64,000 nt of DNA, taken from Actinoplanes sp. N902-109 (GTDB lineage Bacteria; Actinomycetota; Actinomycetes; Mycobacteriales; Micromonosporaceae). The DNA lies in contig NC_021191.1 of the NCBI RefSeq assembly GCF_000389965.1, positions 8,061,501 through 8,125,500 on the forward strand, read 5' to 3'. The notes below the pieces were generated by a model. That model ran no database searches. It was not told the origin of the DNA and saw only the letters and a program-made list of their open reading frames with translations. Both the position numbers and the translations under genes were made by a program. Below, piece by piece: positions 16,879 to 26,002 of the stretch; within the stretch, counting starts at the first letter, position 1; each line of letters opens with the position of its first letter.

Positions 16879-18260
16879 CCCACATCCAATGCGAGCAGAT
16901 CTTCTTCGGTCTCCCGGCGAACGATCACCCGGGAGGCACCGTCACGCACGGCCACCACCGGCGGCCGGGGCACATGGTTGTAGTTGCTGGCCATGCTCCG
17001 GCAGTAGGCACCGGTGCCGGGTACCGCGACAAGATCTCCGGGCTGCACGTCGGCGGGCAGGAATTCATCCTTCACGACGATGTCCCCGGACTCACAATGC
17101 TTTCCCACGACGCGGGCGAGGATCGGCGGCGCAGCCGAGGCCCGGCCGGCCACTGTCGCCGAGTACGACGCGTCGTACAGCGCGGTGCGGATGTTGTCGC
17201 TCATCCCGCCGTCGACGCTCACGTACGTACGGATGCCGTCCACGTCCTTGACCGTGCCCACCTCGTACAGGGTGAAGACAGCGGGACCCACGATGGCCCG
17301 GCCCGGCTCGATCGACAGCCGGGGCCGCCGCAGCTGCTCGGCCGCGCACTCGGCGTCGACGATCTTGCTGATCCGCTTGGCCAGGTCACCGGCCGGCGAC
17401 GGGTCGTCCTGGGTGGTGTAGGCGATGCCGAAGCCGCCACCCAGGTCGAGGTCGGGCAGCTCGATGCCGCGGGCGTCGCGGATCTGCGCCTGCAGCCCGA
17501 GCACCCGGCGGGCGGCCACCTCGAAGCCGGAGGTGTCGAAGATCTGCGAGCCGATGTGCGAGTGCAACCCGCGCAGCTCCAGCACGCCCTCGTCGAGCAC
17601 CCGCGTCGCAGCCTCGAACGCGGCCCCGCCGGCCAGCGAGAACCCGAACTTCTGGTCCTCGTGGGCGGTCGCGATGAACTCGTGCGTGTGCGCCTCGACG
17701 CCCACGGTCACCCGGATCAGCACCGCCGGGCGCCGGCCCTTCTCCCGCGCCAGCGCGGTCAGCCGGTCGATCTCCTGGAACGAGTCGAGCACGATCTTGC
17801 CGACCCCGGCGTCCAGCGCGCGGCGCAGCTCGGACTCCGACTTGTTGTTGCCGTGGAAGCCGATCCGCTCGGCCGGGAAGCCCGCGGCCAGCGCGACCGC
17901 CAGCTCACCGCCGGAACAGACGTCGAGGAACAGCCCCTCCTCGTCGATCACCCGGACCACGGCCTTGCACAGGAACGACTTGCCGGCGTAGTAGACGTCG
18001 GCCTCGGCGAACGCGGCGGCGAACTCCCGGCAGCGGGCACGCAGGTCGTCCTCGTCGAGGAAGTACGCCGGCGTGCCGTGCTCCTCGGCCAGCGCGGCGA
18101 CGCTCACGCCGCCGACCGTCAGGACCCCGTCGTCCGTACGTCGCACAGTGCGCGGCCACAGCTGCGGGACAAGCGCATTGACGTCCTGCGGGGTGCGCAA
18201 CCACGCCGGTCCCCGGTTGCCGATGTCGCTGTGCAGCGCACCGGCCTCATGTGCCCGCAT
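16875..18260 (-). CDS. lysA: Diaminopimelate decarboxylase
   Basis: 461 residues from the ATG at 18260, two bases after the argS stop; an upstream extension inside argS is rejected. PLP alanine-racemase-fold decarboxylase making lysine from meso-DAP. The PLP lysine is in DVYYAGKSFLCKAVV. Other motifs are 'GLHSHIGSQIFD', 'DLGGGFGIAY', 'SIEPGRAIVGPAVFTLYEVGTVKDV' and the C-terminal catalytic 'KHCESGD' with 'GAYCRSMASNYN'. It overlaps hom at its 3' end. The tight argS-lysA-hom run is a standard actinobacterial operon. Confidence 0.97.
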   Translation of the reverse strand: MRAHEAGALHSDIGNRGPAWLRTPQDVNALVPQLWPRTVRRTDDGVLTVGGVSVAALAEEHGTPAYFLDEDDLRARCREFAAAFAEADVYYAGKSFLCKAVVRVIDEEGLFLDVCSGGELAVALAAGFPAERIGFHGNNKSESELRRALDAGVGKIVLDSFQEIDRLTALAREKGRRPAVLIRVTVGVEAHTHEFIATAHEDQKFGFSLAGGAAFEAATRVLDEGVLELRGLHSHIGSQIFDTSGFEVAARRVLGLQAQIRDARGIELPDLDLGGGFGIAYTTQDDPSPAGDLAKRISKIVDAECAAEQLRRPRLSIEPGRAIVGPAVFTLYEVGTVKDVDGIRTYVSVDGGMSDNIRTALYDASYSATVAGRASAAPPILARVVGKHCESGDIVVKDEFLPADVQPGDLVAVPGTGAYCRSMASNYNHVPRPPVVAVRDGASRVIVRRETEEDLLALDVG

Positions 18261-18262
18261 GA

Positions 18263-19927
18263 CTACATCCTCTCGGGCGCGGAGACGCCCAGCAGTGCCA
18301 AACCGTTCGCGATCACCGTTCGGGTGGCGTCGTTCAGCCACAAGCGCGCCCGGTGCAGGTCGGTGATCTCCTCGTCGCCCATCGGCGTGACCCGGCACTT
18401 GTCGTAGAACCGGTGGTAGTCACCGGCGAGATCCTCCAGGTAGCGCGCGACCCGGTGGGGCTCGCGCAGCTCGGCCGCGCTCGCGACGACCGCCGGGTAT
18501 TCGCCGAGCGCCTTGAGCAGGTCGTTCTCCTTCTCGTGGACCAGCAGCTCGGGGTGGAAGTCGGCGGGCTCGCCCCGGGTCAGCCCGACCGCCGCCGCCT
18601 GCCGCGCCACGTTGGCCGTGCGCGCCGCGACGTACTGGACGTAGTAGACGGGGTTGTCGCTCTTGGCCCGGGTCCACAGGTCGATGTCGATGTCGATCGG
18701 CGAGTCGGACGAATAGCGGGCCAGCGCGTACCGGGTGGCGTCCACGCCGAGCGCGTCGACGAAGTCCTCCAGCGTCACCACCGTGCCGGCGCGCTTGCTC
18801 ATCCGCACCGGCTCGCCGTCGCGGACGAGGTTGACCAGCTGGCCGATCAGGATCTCGAGGTTGACCGCCGGGTCGTCGCCGAAGCAGGCGCACATCGCCT
18901 TCATCCGGCCGATGTAGCCGTGGTGGTCGGCACCCAGCATGATCACGACCTTGTCGAAACCACGCTTGCGCTTGTCGAGGTAGTAGGCGCAGTCGGCAGC
19001 GAAATACGTCCAGTCGCCGTCGGACTTGCGCAGCACCCGGTCCTTGTCGTCGCCGAACTCGCTGGTGCGCAGCCAGGTGGCGCCGTCGGCCTCGAAGATG
19101 TGCCCCTGCTCGCGCAGCCGGTCGAGCGCCTCCTGCAGCTCACCGCGCTCGTGCAGGTCCTTCTCGTTGAAGTAGGTGTCGAACTGCACACCGAACTCGG
19201 CCAGCGACTGCCGGATCTCGGCGAACATCAGCTCGACGCCGACGCGCCGGAACGTCTCGAGCGCGGCGTCGGGGCCGAGCTGCAGCACATCCGGCGCCTC
19301 GGCCAGCACGGCCTGGGCGATCTCGGCGATGTACGCACCCCCGTAGCCGTCCTCGGGAGCGGGCTCGCCCTTGGCCGCGGCCAGCAGGGACCGGGCGAAC
19401 CGGTCGATCTGGGACCCGGCGTCGTTGAAGTAGTACTCCGTGCCGACCACGGCGCCGGACGCGCGCAGCAGCCGCGACAGCGCGTCACCGACCGCCGCCC
19501 AGCGGACGCCACCGATGTGCACCGGGCCGGTGGGGTTGGCCGAGACGAACTCCAGGTTGATGGTCTGCCCGGCGAGCCGGTCGGTATGTCCGTAATCCTG
19601 ACCGGCGAGAACCACCTCGCGGGCCAGCACCCCGGCTGCGGCCGCGTCGAGCCGGATGTTCAGGAAGCCCGGACCGGCGATCTCCACCGACTTGATCCCC
19701 GGACGGCTGCTCAGCTCCTCGGCGAGCGCGCCGGCCAGCTCGCGCGGCGCGACCCCGGCTTTTTTCCCCAGTTGCAGGGCCATGGTCGAGGCATAGTCGC
19801 CATGCTCGGGGTTACGCGGTCGCTCCATCGTCGTCGACTCCGGCAGCAGAGCGACGTCGAGGCCGCGGGTGACGAAAACGGCACGGGCAGCTGTGAGAAC
19901 GGTGGCAGCGAGGTCAGCGGGAGTCAC
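18263..19927 (-). CDS. argS: Arginyl-tRNA synthetase
   Basis: 554 residues from a GTG start. Class I synthetase: the HIGH box is ANPTGPVHIGGVRWAAVGDALSRLL (HIGG variant, about residues 131-155) and the KMSKS-equivalent is 'RMSKRAGTVV'. The N-terminal Arg-specific tRNA-binding domain (residues 1-85) and C-terminal DALR anticodon-binding domain are both present, ending 'NGLALLGVSAPERM'. It heads the argS-lysA-hom-thrC operon. A tRNA-Arg(CCG) gene, one of its substrates, lies 1.8 kb away on the other strand, probably by coincidence. Confidence 0.97.
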   Translation of the reverse strand: MTPADLAATVLTAARAVFVTRGLDVALLPESTTMERPRNPEHGDYASTMALQLGKKAGVAPRELAGALAEELSSRPGIKSVEIAGPGFLNIRLDAAAAGVLAREVVLAGQDYGHTDRLAGQTINLEFVSANPTGPVHIGGVRWAAVGDALSRLLRASGAVVGTEYYFNDAGSQIDRFARSLLAAAKGEPAPEDGYGGAYIAEIAQAVLAEAPDVLQLGPDAALETFRRVGVELMFAEIRQSLAEFGVQFDTYFNEKDLHERGELQEALDRLREQGHIFEADGATWLRTSEFGDDKDRVLRKSDGDWTYFAADCAYYLDKRKRGFDKVVIMLGADHHGYIGRMKAMCACFGDDPAVNLEILIGQLVNLVRDGEPVRMSKRAGTVVTLEDFVDALGVDATRYALARYSSDSPIDIDIDLWTRAKSDNPVYYVQYVAARTANVARQAAAVGLTRGEPADFHPELLVHEKENDLLKALGEYPAVVASAAELREPHRVARYLEDLAGDYHRFYDKCRVTPMGDEEITDLHRARLWLNDATRTVIANGLALLGVSAPERM

Positions 19928-20012
19928 CGAGCCATGCTATCCGGGTAGACTTTGGCGCCCGGCGGCGTACCCAGGCCCGACCCGACCCTATTCTGCGAAT
20001 TGACGAGGCACG

Positions 20013-20816
20013 ATGAGCATGAGCACCCCGGGGCCCGAACGGACCCCGTCCACCGTGAAGGTCGACAAGACGTCCGGCCAGGGCAAGCCGCCCGCGGCCA
20101 AGAAGACGCCGGCCAAGAAGACCGCCGCGCGTCCCGCGGGTTCTCGTCCAGGCGGAGCCAAGGGCAAGAAGGTCACCCCGGTCAAGGTCAGCGGTGGCCG
20201 CAACTGGGGCCCGCTCGCGGTGGCCGGGGTCGTGGTGCTGATCGCCGCGGGCATCATCGGCGTCGGCATCTACTACGGGGTCAAGGGCAGCGCCTCCTGG
20301 GAGGACAAGGTCACCGCGATCAAGGGCGTGGTCGACTACCGCTCGCAGAAGAACCCCAAGATCGACTCGCGCAACCACGTCGACGGCCCCCAGACGTACG
20401 TGACCAACCCGCCGGTGGGCGGCGACCACAACCCCACGTGGCAGAACTGCATGGGTGACGTCTACCCCGAGCCCATCGCCAACGAGCACGCCGTGCACAG
20501 CCTCGAGCACGGTGCGGTCTGGGTCGCGTACAAGCAGGGTCTCGCGGCCGACCAGGTCACCAAGCTGCAGGCCAAGGTCCAGGGCCAGGAGTACATGCTG
20601 ATGAGCCCGGTCGCCGGCCTGGACAAGAACGTCTCGCTGCAGGTCTGGGGTTACCAGCTCAAGGTCGACAACGCCGACGACTCGCGGATCGACGAGTTCA
20701 TCAAGGACGCGCGGCTCAACGCCAGCATGGAGCCGGGCGCGGCCTGCTCCGGCGGCAACACCACCACCGGCCCGCTGACCGCGGCGGGCTCCAACGGCAC
20801 CCCCATGGGCAAGTGA
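20013..20816 (+). CDS. DUF3105 membrane-anchored protein
   Basis: 267 residues. A Lys/Pro/Ala-rich cytoplasmic N-terminus (KPPAAKKTPAKKTAARP) precedes one transmembrane helix at about residues 69-90 (LAVAGVVVLIAAGIIGVGIYYGV). The rest is an extracytoplasmic DUF3105 domain with 'NPPVGGDHNPTWQNCMGDVYPEPIANEHAVHSLEHGAVWVAY'. The conserved His, Cys and Met residues suggest metal handling, but this is inference. ATG follows GACGAGG. The stop overlaps the DUF305 start (TGATG), and this pair recurs in actinobacteria, so the two probably act together outside the membrane. Confidence 0.88.
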   Translation: MSMSTPGPERTPSTVKVDKTSGQGKPPAAKKTPAKKTAARPAGSRPGGAKGKKVTPVKVSGGRNWGPLAVAGVVVLIAAGIIGVGIYYGVKGSASWEDKVTAIKGVVDYRSQKNPKIDSRNHVDGPQTYVTNPPVGGDHNPTWQNCMGDVYPEPIANEHAVHSLEHGAVWVAYKQGLAADQVTKLQAKVQGQEYMLMSPVAGLDKNVSLQVWGYQLKVDNADDSRIDEFIKDARLNASMEPGAACSGGNTTTGPLTAAGSNGTPMGK

Positions 20817-21493
20817 TGACTGTCTCCACCGACTCGGACGCGGCAGCCACGGCCGCCGCCCCGGTCAACGGCTCGGTCCCGGACCGCACCTGGCGGTTCG
20901 GGCCGGGCTGGCTCGTCTTCGTGCTCGTCTTCGGCCTGCTGGCCGGCACGGCCGGTGGTCTGCTCTACCCCCGCCTGTTCGGGACGCCCAAGGACAACTC
21001 GGTCGAGGCGGGCTTCCTGCGGGACATGAGCACCCACCACGCCCAGGCGGTCGAGATGGCGATGATCGCCCACGCCAACTCCACCAACGCCGACGTGGTC
21101 ACGCTGGCCGGCGACATCGCGCTCACCCAGCACGGCCAGATCAACTACATGCAGGCCTGGCTGCGCGACTGGAAGCTGAGCCCGACCAGCTCGACGCCCC
21201 CGATGGCGTGGATGCCCGGCTCCGAGGGCGCGGTGGTCAACGGCCTGATGCCCGGCATGGCGACCCCCGAGCAACTGGCCACGCTGCGCAAGGCCACCGG
21301 CAAGGACCTCGACGTCCAGTTCCTCACCCTGATGCGCCAGCACCACCTCGGCGGCATCCACATGGCCCAGGAAGCCCTCGTGCTCTCCGACAACAAGGAC
21401 GTCGACTGGCTGGCCACCAGCATGGTCTCCAGCCAGCAGGGCGAGATCACGCTCATCGACGCCATGCTCAAGAAGATCCAGGCACAGCCTTAG
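20816..21493 (+). CDS. DUF305 ferritin-like membrane protein
   Basis: 225 residues from the ATG at 20816 (a GTG one codon earlier is possible). One N-terminal transmembrane helix at about residues 31-52, then a DUF305 four-helix domain outside the cell. It has two His-rich, metal-type motifs: 'FLRDMSTHHAQAVEMAMIAHA' and 'TLMRQHHLGGIHMAQEAL'. These duplicated HH motifs are characteristic of the family and fit copper or iron binding. It is translationally coupled to the DUF3105 gene. No copper-responsive operator was recognised upstream. Confidence 0.9.
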   Translation: MTVSTDSDAAATAAAPVNGSVPDRTWRFGPGWLVFVLVFGLLAGTAGGLLYPRLFGTPKDNSVEAGFLRDMSTHHAQAVEMAMIAHANSTNADVVTLAGDIALTQHGQINYMQAWLRDWKLSPTSSTPPMAWMPGSEGAVVNGLMPGMATPEQLATLRKATGKDLDVQFLTLMRQHHLGGIHMAQEALVLSDNKDVDWLATSMVSSQQGEITLIDAMLKKIQAQP

Positions 21494-21685
21494 GGACAGC
21501 GCGCGGCGGCACGATTCCGGCATACCCCGGCCTCGTGACCCGTCGCGCGAGACTGACCACCGCTGTCCCGGCGCAGTGACCTGCTCCCCGCCCTGGCCCT
21601 GACCAGCACTTTCGGCACCTCGCCACACTGAGGCGGAACCGGTTGGCGAGGTCCGCGGGCGGGCTGCTAGAGTTCATCTCGCTGA

Positions 21686-21757
21686 GCCCCCGTAGCTCAG
21701 GGGATAGAGCGTCGCCCTCCGGAGGCGAAAGCGCAGGTTCGAATCCTGCCGGGGGCA
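21686..21757 (+). tRNA. tRNA-Arg (anticodon CCG)
   Basis: A complete cloverleaf: acceptor GCCCCCG/CGGGGGC, D-arm GCTC AGGGGATA GAGC, anticodon arm TCGCC-CTCCGGA-GGCGA with CCG in the centre, variable AAGC, T-arm GCAGG-TTCGAAT-CCTGC, discriminator A. The 3' CCA is not encoded. It reads CGG, a very common codon at this GC content. A strong terminator follows within 10 bases. No integrase or duplicated attachment half was seen nearby. Confidence 0.96.
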
Positions 21758-21766
21758 CAATTCCAC

Positions 21767-21817
21767 GGCCACCACGTGTTCGCTGAGCATTGCGAACCTG
21801 GTGGCCTTGTTGTTTTT
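21767..21817 (+). terminator. Intrinsic terminator of the tRNA-Arg gene
   Basis: A long stem (GGCCACCA...GTTCGC paired with GCGAAC...TGGTGGCC, one small bulge) with an 8-base loop is followed by TTGTTGTTTTT. It is the clearest U-tailed terminator in the window. Confidence 0.9.
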
Positions 21818-22178
21818 CCGGGGTCCGAGCCGCAGACCCCGCCTGTGATGGGTGCGCTGCGGGAGTATGCCTTTCCTCTCGGCTGTCGGCCTCGGGGAGT
21901 CACGCGATGATCCCGCGTCGACGCCTTGGACAGCCAGACCCTCGCCGCGTCAGCACATCGTCGGCGGCCCACCCGTCGGCGTTCCCGTACGCGCCTGAGC
22001 CTTCGCCGCGGCGGCAGCTGACCTCGACCGCTTGCACCGGGTGTCCCGGGTTCGGTGACTGCGCGACCGGGTGCGGGTGCTGCGGCGTGCCCGGTCCCGC
22101 CACCCGGGGACGGCCGCCAGCGTGCGCCGAAGGTTCGCCGGGTGGTGCGCTGCGTTTGTCGAGCCTTGGGCCGGACCC
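21818..22178. other. Gene-free stretch after the tRNA
   Basis: About 360 bases in which the open frames on both strands have no coherent protein content. No promoter, repeat or integration remnant could be identified. Confidence 0.4.
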
Positions 22179-22889
22179 TCAGTTGTCGGTGTGGTCGGCC
22201 CAGGGGTCGATGGCGGGGATGCTGCCGGTGTGTGGGGGCTGTTCTGGCCGGGGTGGCCCGAGATAGGGAACCGGGGTGCCGGTGAACGGAGCGCCGGGCA
22301 CAGGCGTGCCAGTGACGGGCGTGGTGGTCGGCGGGCCGTAGCCGACGTGGAGCTGGGCCATCGCCGGGTAGGCGTAGCGGAGCAGCTGGCGGTTGTGGAA
22401 GAAGCGGTTGGCGGCCGGCAGGGCGAGCAGGATCAGCGCCGCCAGACCCGCCAGGACCGTGACGATGTGCAGGATGCCGGCGCTGATGCCGTACGCGGTG
22501 GGCAGGATGCGGGCGAGGCTGCCGGGGCCGGGGGTGTGGGCCGGTCGGTGGAGGCCGTCGGTCATGGCGCCGAGGCCGTCGCAGAAGGTGAAGATGCCGC
22601 CCAGCACGAAGGTGGTGATGCGGGCGTTCTTGCGGCCGTGGCCGTTGAGGATGGCCAGGATGGCGGCGCCGGCGGCGAGGAAGATGTCGAAAGTCGCGCC
22701 GACCAGGCTGGCGAACCCCGAGCCGGTGTGCCCGGTGTAGGCGTCGCGGTAGACGCTCAGCCCGGTGTTGGTGAAGACCAGCTCGATGACCGCCGTCAGC
22801 AGGGTCAGCCCGGCAACGCCGAACAGCAGCGCGCTCGAGAGCCGCACAACCACCGGGGGTGCCATGGGCATCGGTGCCGCTGGATGCAT
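22179..22889 (-). CDS. Four-helix membrane protein of unknown function
   Basis: About 236 residues if started at the ATG at 22889 (MHPAAPMPMAPP); a GTG at 22925 is an alternative, and neither has a good ribosome site. Four hydrophobic segments lie at about 14-37, 57-79, 90-110 and 133-160. The last 60 residues are a Pro/Thr/Gly-rich cytoplasmic tail with GTPVP repeats (TGTPVPGAPFTGTPVPYLGPP). I recognise no family. It lies downstream of a tiny membrane ORF and the siderophore importer on the same strand, but the gaps do not prove an operon. Confidence 0.7.
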   Translation of the reverse strand: MHPAAPMPMAPPVVVRLSSALLFGVAGLTLLTAVIELVFTNTGLSVYRDAYTGHTGSGFASLVGATFDIFLAAGAAILAILNGHGRKNARITTFVLGGIFTFCDGLGAMTDGLHRPAHTPGPGSLARILPTAYGISAGILHIVTVLAGLAALILLALPAANRFFHNRQLLRYAYPAMAQLHVGYGPPTTTPVTGTPVPGAPFTGTPVPYLGPPRPEQPPHTGSIPAIDPWADHTDN

Positions 22890-22937
22890 GCCAGACAAGC
22901 TAGTCGCCGGCCGCCACGGCACCACCCCTGGGTGTGG

Positions 22938-23102
22938 CTATCGGAGCCGCTCTGCCTCGTCGGGCATGCTGTTCTGCGCTTCGATGCCCGGCGCCAGCAG
23001 GCCACCGAAGATCATCAGCAGCGTCGCCACCCAGGCCCACCAGGGGATGGCGCCCAGGCCGCCGAGCCAGGCGTCGGCGAGATCGGTCCAGGTGTGGCTC
23101 AT
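22938..23102 (-). CDS. Small single-helix membrane protein
   Basis: 54 residues beginning MSHTWTDLADAWLGGLGAIPWW. One hydrophobic helix at about 20-38 (PWWAWVATLLMIFGGLLAPG) and a short charged C-terminus (MPDEAERLR). It starts 33 bases after the siderophore ABC-ATPase stop, and its frame is clean. The ribosome site is weak (GGGG). It may be a real small membrane gene at the end of the importer operon. No family is recognised. Confidence 0.45.
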   Translation of the reverse strand: MSHTWTDLADAWLGGLGAIPWWAWVATLLMIFGGLLAPGIEAQNSMPDEAERLR

Positions 23103-23134
23103 GGCCCCAACTATCGGCCGGGGGCCGGCGGGGT

Positions 23135-23953
23135 TTAGGCCGGATCGGTCATCACCCGGTGCCGGCCGATCGGCACGATGAGCGGGGTGTGTGAGACCGG
23201 GTCCGGGACCACCACGCAGCGCATGCCGAAGACGTCCTCGACCACCGGCTCGGTCAGCACCGAGGTGGGTTCGCCGGCGGTGACGACGGCGCCGTCCTTC
23301 ATGACCACCAGATGGTCGGCGTAGCGGCAGGCGAGGTTCAGCTCGTGCAGCACCATGACCACGGTGGCGCCCTCGGTCTGGTTCAGGTCGGTGAGCAGGT
23401 CCAGCACCTCGACCTGGTGGCTCACGTCGAGATAGGTGGTGGGCTCGTCGAGCAGCAGGATGCCGGTGCGCTGGGCGAGCGCCATGGCGATCCACACCCG
23501 CTGGCGCTGGCCGCCGGAGAGCTCGTCGACCGAGCGGCCGGCCAGCTCGGTCGTGCCGGTGGCGGTCAGGGCGGCCCCGACGGCGGCCTCGTCGTCGGCG
23601 CTCCAGCGGCCGAACCAGCCCTGGTGCGGGTGCCGGCCCCGGCTCACCAGGTCGGTCACGGTGATGCCGTCCGGCGCGATCGGGCCCTGCGGCAGGATGC
23701 CGAGCTTGCGGGCGACCTCGCGGCTCGGTTCGGCGTGGATCGACCTGCCGTCGAGCAGTACGGCTCCGGCGGCCGGGGACAGCAGCCGGGCGAGCCCGCG
23801 CAGGAACGTCGACTTCCCGCAGGCGTTCGGGCCGACGATGGCGGTGACCTTGCCGGTCGGGATGGCCAGGTCGAGGTGCTCGACCACGCGGCGGTCGCCG
23901 TAGCCGAGGGACAGGCCCTGGGCCTGCAGGGTGGACGGTGCGGGCACGGTCAT
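23135..23953 (-). CDS. Siderophore ABC transporter ATP-binding protein
   Basis: 272 residues, FecE/FepC family. Walker A is GPNACGKST (about 41-49), the signature LSGGQRQR, Walker B ILLLDEPTT and the switch histidine VMVLHEL. It energises import of a ferric siderophore. The ATG overlaps the upstream permease stop (ATGA at 23950), so it is co-translated. It is the last conserved gene of an SBP-permease-permease-ATPase operon controlled by the iron box near 27058. Confidence 0.94.
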   Translation of the reverse strand: MTVPAPSTLQAQGLSLGYGDRRVVEHLDLAIPTGKVTAIVGPNACGKSTFLRGLARLLSPAAGAVLLDGRSIHAEPSREVARKLGILPQGPIAPDGITVTDLVSRGRHPHQGWFGRWSADDEAAVGAALTATGTTELAGRSVDELSGGQRQRVWIAMALAQRTGILLLDEPTTYLDVSHQVEVLDLLTDLNQTEGATVVMVLHELNLACRYADHLVVMKDGAVVTAGEPTSVLTEPVVEDVFGMRCVVVPDPVSHTPLIVPIGRHRVMTDPA

Positions 23954-24981
23954 CCTCCTCGTCCGGTGCGGTTGGCCGTGGCGAGCAGCCAGAGCAGGTA
24001 CGGCGCGCCGATGATCCCGGTGACCACGCCGACCGGGAACGGGGTGGGGCCGAGCAGGTGCTGACCGATGAAGTCGGCGGCGAGCACCAGCGCCGCGCCG
24101 AACAGGCCGGCGGGCAGCAGCACCGGGCGGCCCCCGCCGACGAGCCGGGCGGCGATCGGGCCGGACATGAACGCGACGTACGCGATCGGCCCGGCCGCCG
24201 CGGTTGCCGTGCCGGCCAGGCACACCCCGGCCAGCAGCAGGGCGAGCCGGCTGCGTTCGACGGGCAGCCCCAGCCCCTTGGCCACGTCGTCGCCGAGCTG
24301 CAGACCGCTCAGCGCCCGGCCGAGCATGAGGGTGAGCGGCACGAGGACCACGGCGGCGGCCAGCAAGGGTCGTACGTCGGCCCAGGTCCGGCCGTTGAGA
24401 CTGCCGGAGAGCCAGATCAGTGCGTCCGAGGCGACCCGCACGTCGGCCCGGGTGAGCAGGAACGAGGTGAGTCCGTTCATGGCCGCGCCGACGCCGATGC
24501 CGACCAGCACGAAGCGGTAGCCGCCCACGCCGCGGCGCCACGCCAGCAGATAGATGAGCAGGGCGGTGATCAGTGCGCCGGCCAGCGCGACGACCGAGAT
24601 GACGGCGCCGCCGGCCGCGAAGACCACGATCGACAGTACGGCCGCGGCGCTGCCCCCCGACGTCACCCCGATGACGTCGGGGCTGGCCAGCGGGTTGCGG
24701 ACGAGCTGCTGGAAGACCGCACCGGCGAGACCGAACGACAGCCCGGCGAGCAACCCGACGATCGCCCGGGGCAGGCGCAGCGTGCGGATGATGTAGTCCA
24801 CCTGCGGCGGCGTCGGCTCGTGCAGCAGCGACCGGACCACGTCGGGCAGCGACACCTGGAACGAGCCGTACGACAGGCTGAGCGCGAACAGCGCGACGAC
24901 CACGCCGGCGAGCACGACCGTGACCAGCCGGGTGCGGGTGTGTTCCCGGCGCCGGGCCGGCCCGACGACCTCGGCGCTCAC
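23950..24981 (-). CDS. Siderophore ABC permease, FecD-like
   Basis: 343 residues from a GTG at 24981 that overlaps the preceding permease stop (GTGA). It has about nine to ten membrane helices and the FecCD signatures: 'RLPRAIVGLLAGLSFGLAGAVFQQLVRNPLASPDVIGVTSGGSAAA' and 'GPIAYVAFMSGPIAARLVG' near the coupling loop. It ends in 'GTPFPVGVVTGIIGAPYLLWLL' type sequence (here GPTPFPVGV). It pairs with the FecC-like permease to form the translocation channel. Confidence 0.93.
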   Translation of the reverse strand: MSAEVVGPARRREHTRTRLVTVVLAGVVVALFALSLSYGSFQVSLPDVVRSLLHEPTPPQVDYIIRTLRLPRAIVGLLAGLSFGLAGAVFQQLVRNPLASPDVIGVTSGGSAAAVLSIVVFAAGGAVISVVALAGALITALLIYLLAWRRGVGGYRFVLVGIGVGAAMNGLTSFLLTRADVRVASDALIWLSGSLNGRTWADVRPLLAAAVVLVPLTLMLGRALSGLQLGDDVAKGLGLPVERSRLALLLAGVCLAGTATAAAGPIAYVAFMSGPIAARLVGGGRPVLLPAGLFGAALVLAADFIGQHLLGPTPFPVGVVTGIIGAPYLLWLLATANRTGRGG

Positions 24982-25997
24982 AGCTCGGCCAGCCTGCGCC
25001 GGCGGGCCAGGGCCACGAAGAAGGGCGCACCGATCACCGCGGTGACGATGCCGACCTGCACCTCGCCGGGCCGCGCCACGACCCGGCCCAGCACGTCGGC
25101 GAGCAGCAGCAGCAACGGCGCCAGCAGCATCGCGTACGGCAGCAGCCAGCGGTGGTCGGGCCCGGTGATGATCCGGGCCACGTGCGGGACGACCAGCCCG
25201 ACGAACACCAGCGGGCCGGCCATCGCGGTGGCCGTGCCGCAGAGCAGCACCACCGCCGCCGCCGCGACCAGCCGGGCCACGACGACGTTCTGCCCCAGCG
25301 AGCGGGCCACGTCGTCGCCGAGCGCGAGAGCGTTGAGCGAGCGGGTGGAGGCGAGCGCCACCACCACGCCGATGAGCAGGAACGGCAGGCTGTCCCAGGC
25401 GATGTCCGGGCCGCGCCCGGACAGCGAGCCGACCTGCCAGAAGCGGAACTGGTCGTACGTGCGCACGTCGGTGACCAGCACGCCGGTGGTGAACGAGAGC
25501 AGCGCAGCGGTGAGTGCGGTGCCGGCCAGGGCCAGCTTGACCGGGGTGGCACCGCCGCGGCCCAGCGACCCGATGGTGTAGACGGCCACGGCGGACAGCG
25601 CGGCGCCGGCGAAGCCGAACCACACGTAGCCGCTCAGGCTGGTGACGCCGAAGACGCTGATGCCGATGACCACGAACAGGCCGGCGCCGGCGTTGACCCC
25701 GAGGATGCCCGGGTCGGCGAGCGGGTTGCGGGTGACGGCCTGGATGATCGCCCCGGACAGCCCGAGCGCGGCACCGGCGAGCAGCCCGACGACTGTGCGG
25801 GGCACCCGTACCTCGGTGACGATCAGGTGATCCGTACGGCTGGGGTCGGGGTGGACGAGCGCGTCGAGCACCGTGCCGAACGGCACGTGCTGGGCGCCGA
25901 CGGCCAGGCTGAGCAGGGCCGCACCGGCAAGGACCGCCGCGAGCGCCACCAGTCCGACGGCGAGCGCGGCGGTCCGCCGGACGTGCGGGTCCGGCAT
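24978..25997 (-). CDS. Siderophore ABC permease, FecC-like
   Basis: 339 residues starting MPDPHVRRTAALAVG. FecCD-family membrane protein with 'RVPRTVVGLLAGAALGLSGAIIQAVTRNPLADPGILGVNAGAGLFVV', 'GPLVFVGLVVPHVARIITGPDHRWLLP' and a C-terminal 'VGIVTAVIGAPFFVALARRRRLAEL'. It starts 5 bases after the binding-protein stop and overlaps the second permease gene, so all four importer genes are tightly linked. Confidence 0.94.
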   Translation of the reverse strand: MPDPHVRRTAALAVGLVALAAVLAGAALLSLAVGAQHVPFGTVLDALVHPDPSRTDHLIVTEVRVPRTVVGLLAGAALGLSGAIIQAVTRNPLADPGILGVNAGAGLFVVIGISVFGVTSLSGYVWFGFAGAALSAVAVYTIGSLGRGGATPVKLALAGTALTAALLSFTTGVLVTDVRTYDQFRFWQVGSLSGRGPDIAWDSLPFLLIGVVVALASTRSLNALALGDDVARSLGQNVVVARLVAAAAVVLLCGTATAMAGPLVFVGLVVPHVARIITGPDHRWLLPYAMLLAPLLLLLADVLGRVVARPGEVQVGIVTAVIGAPFFVALARRRRLAEL

Positions 25998-26002
25998 GGG
26001 GG

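Noticed and set aside
18263..19948. Reverse-strand large frames over argS and lysA
   Set aside because: Shadows of clear housekeeping genes.
21686..22178. tRNA-Arg as an integration site of a mobile element
   Set aside because: No integrase, excisionase or direct repeat of the tRNA 3' end was seen on either side.
22071..23138. 355-codon + strand frame over the membrane-protein region
   Set aside because: Its product is GQ/GE-rich antisense noise; the minus-strand gene has membrane helices and a sensible tail.
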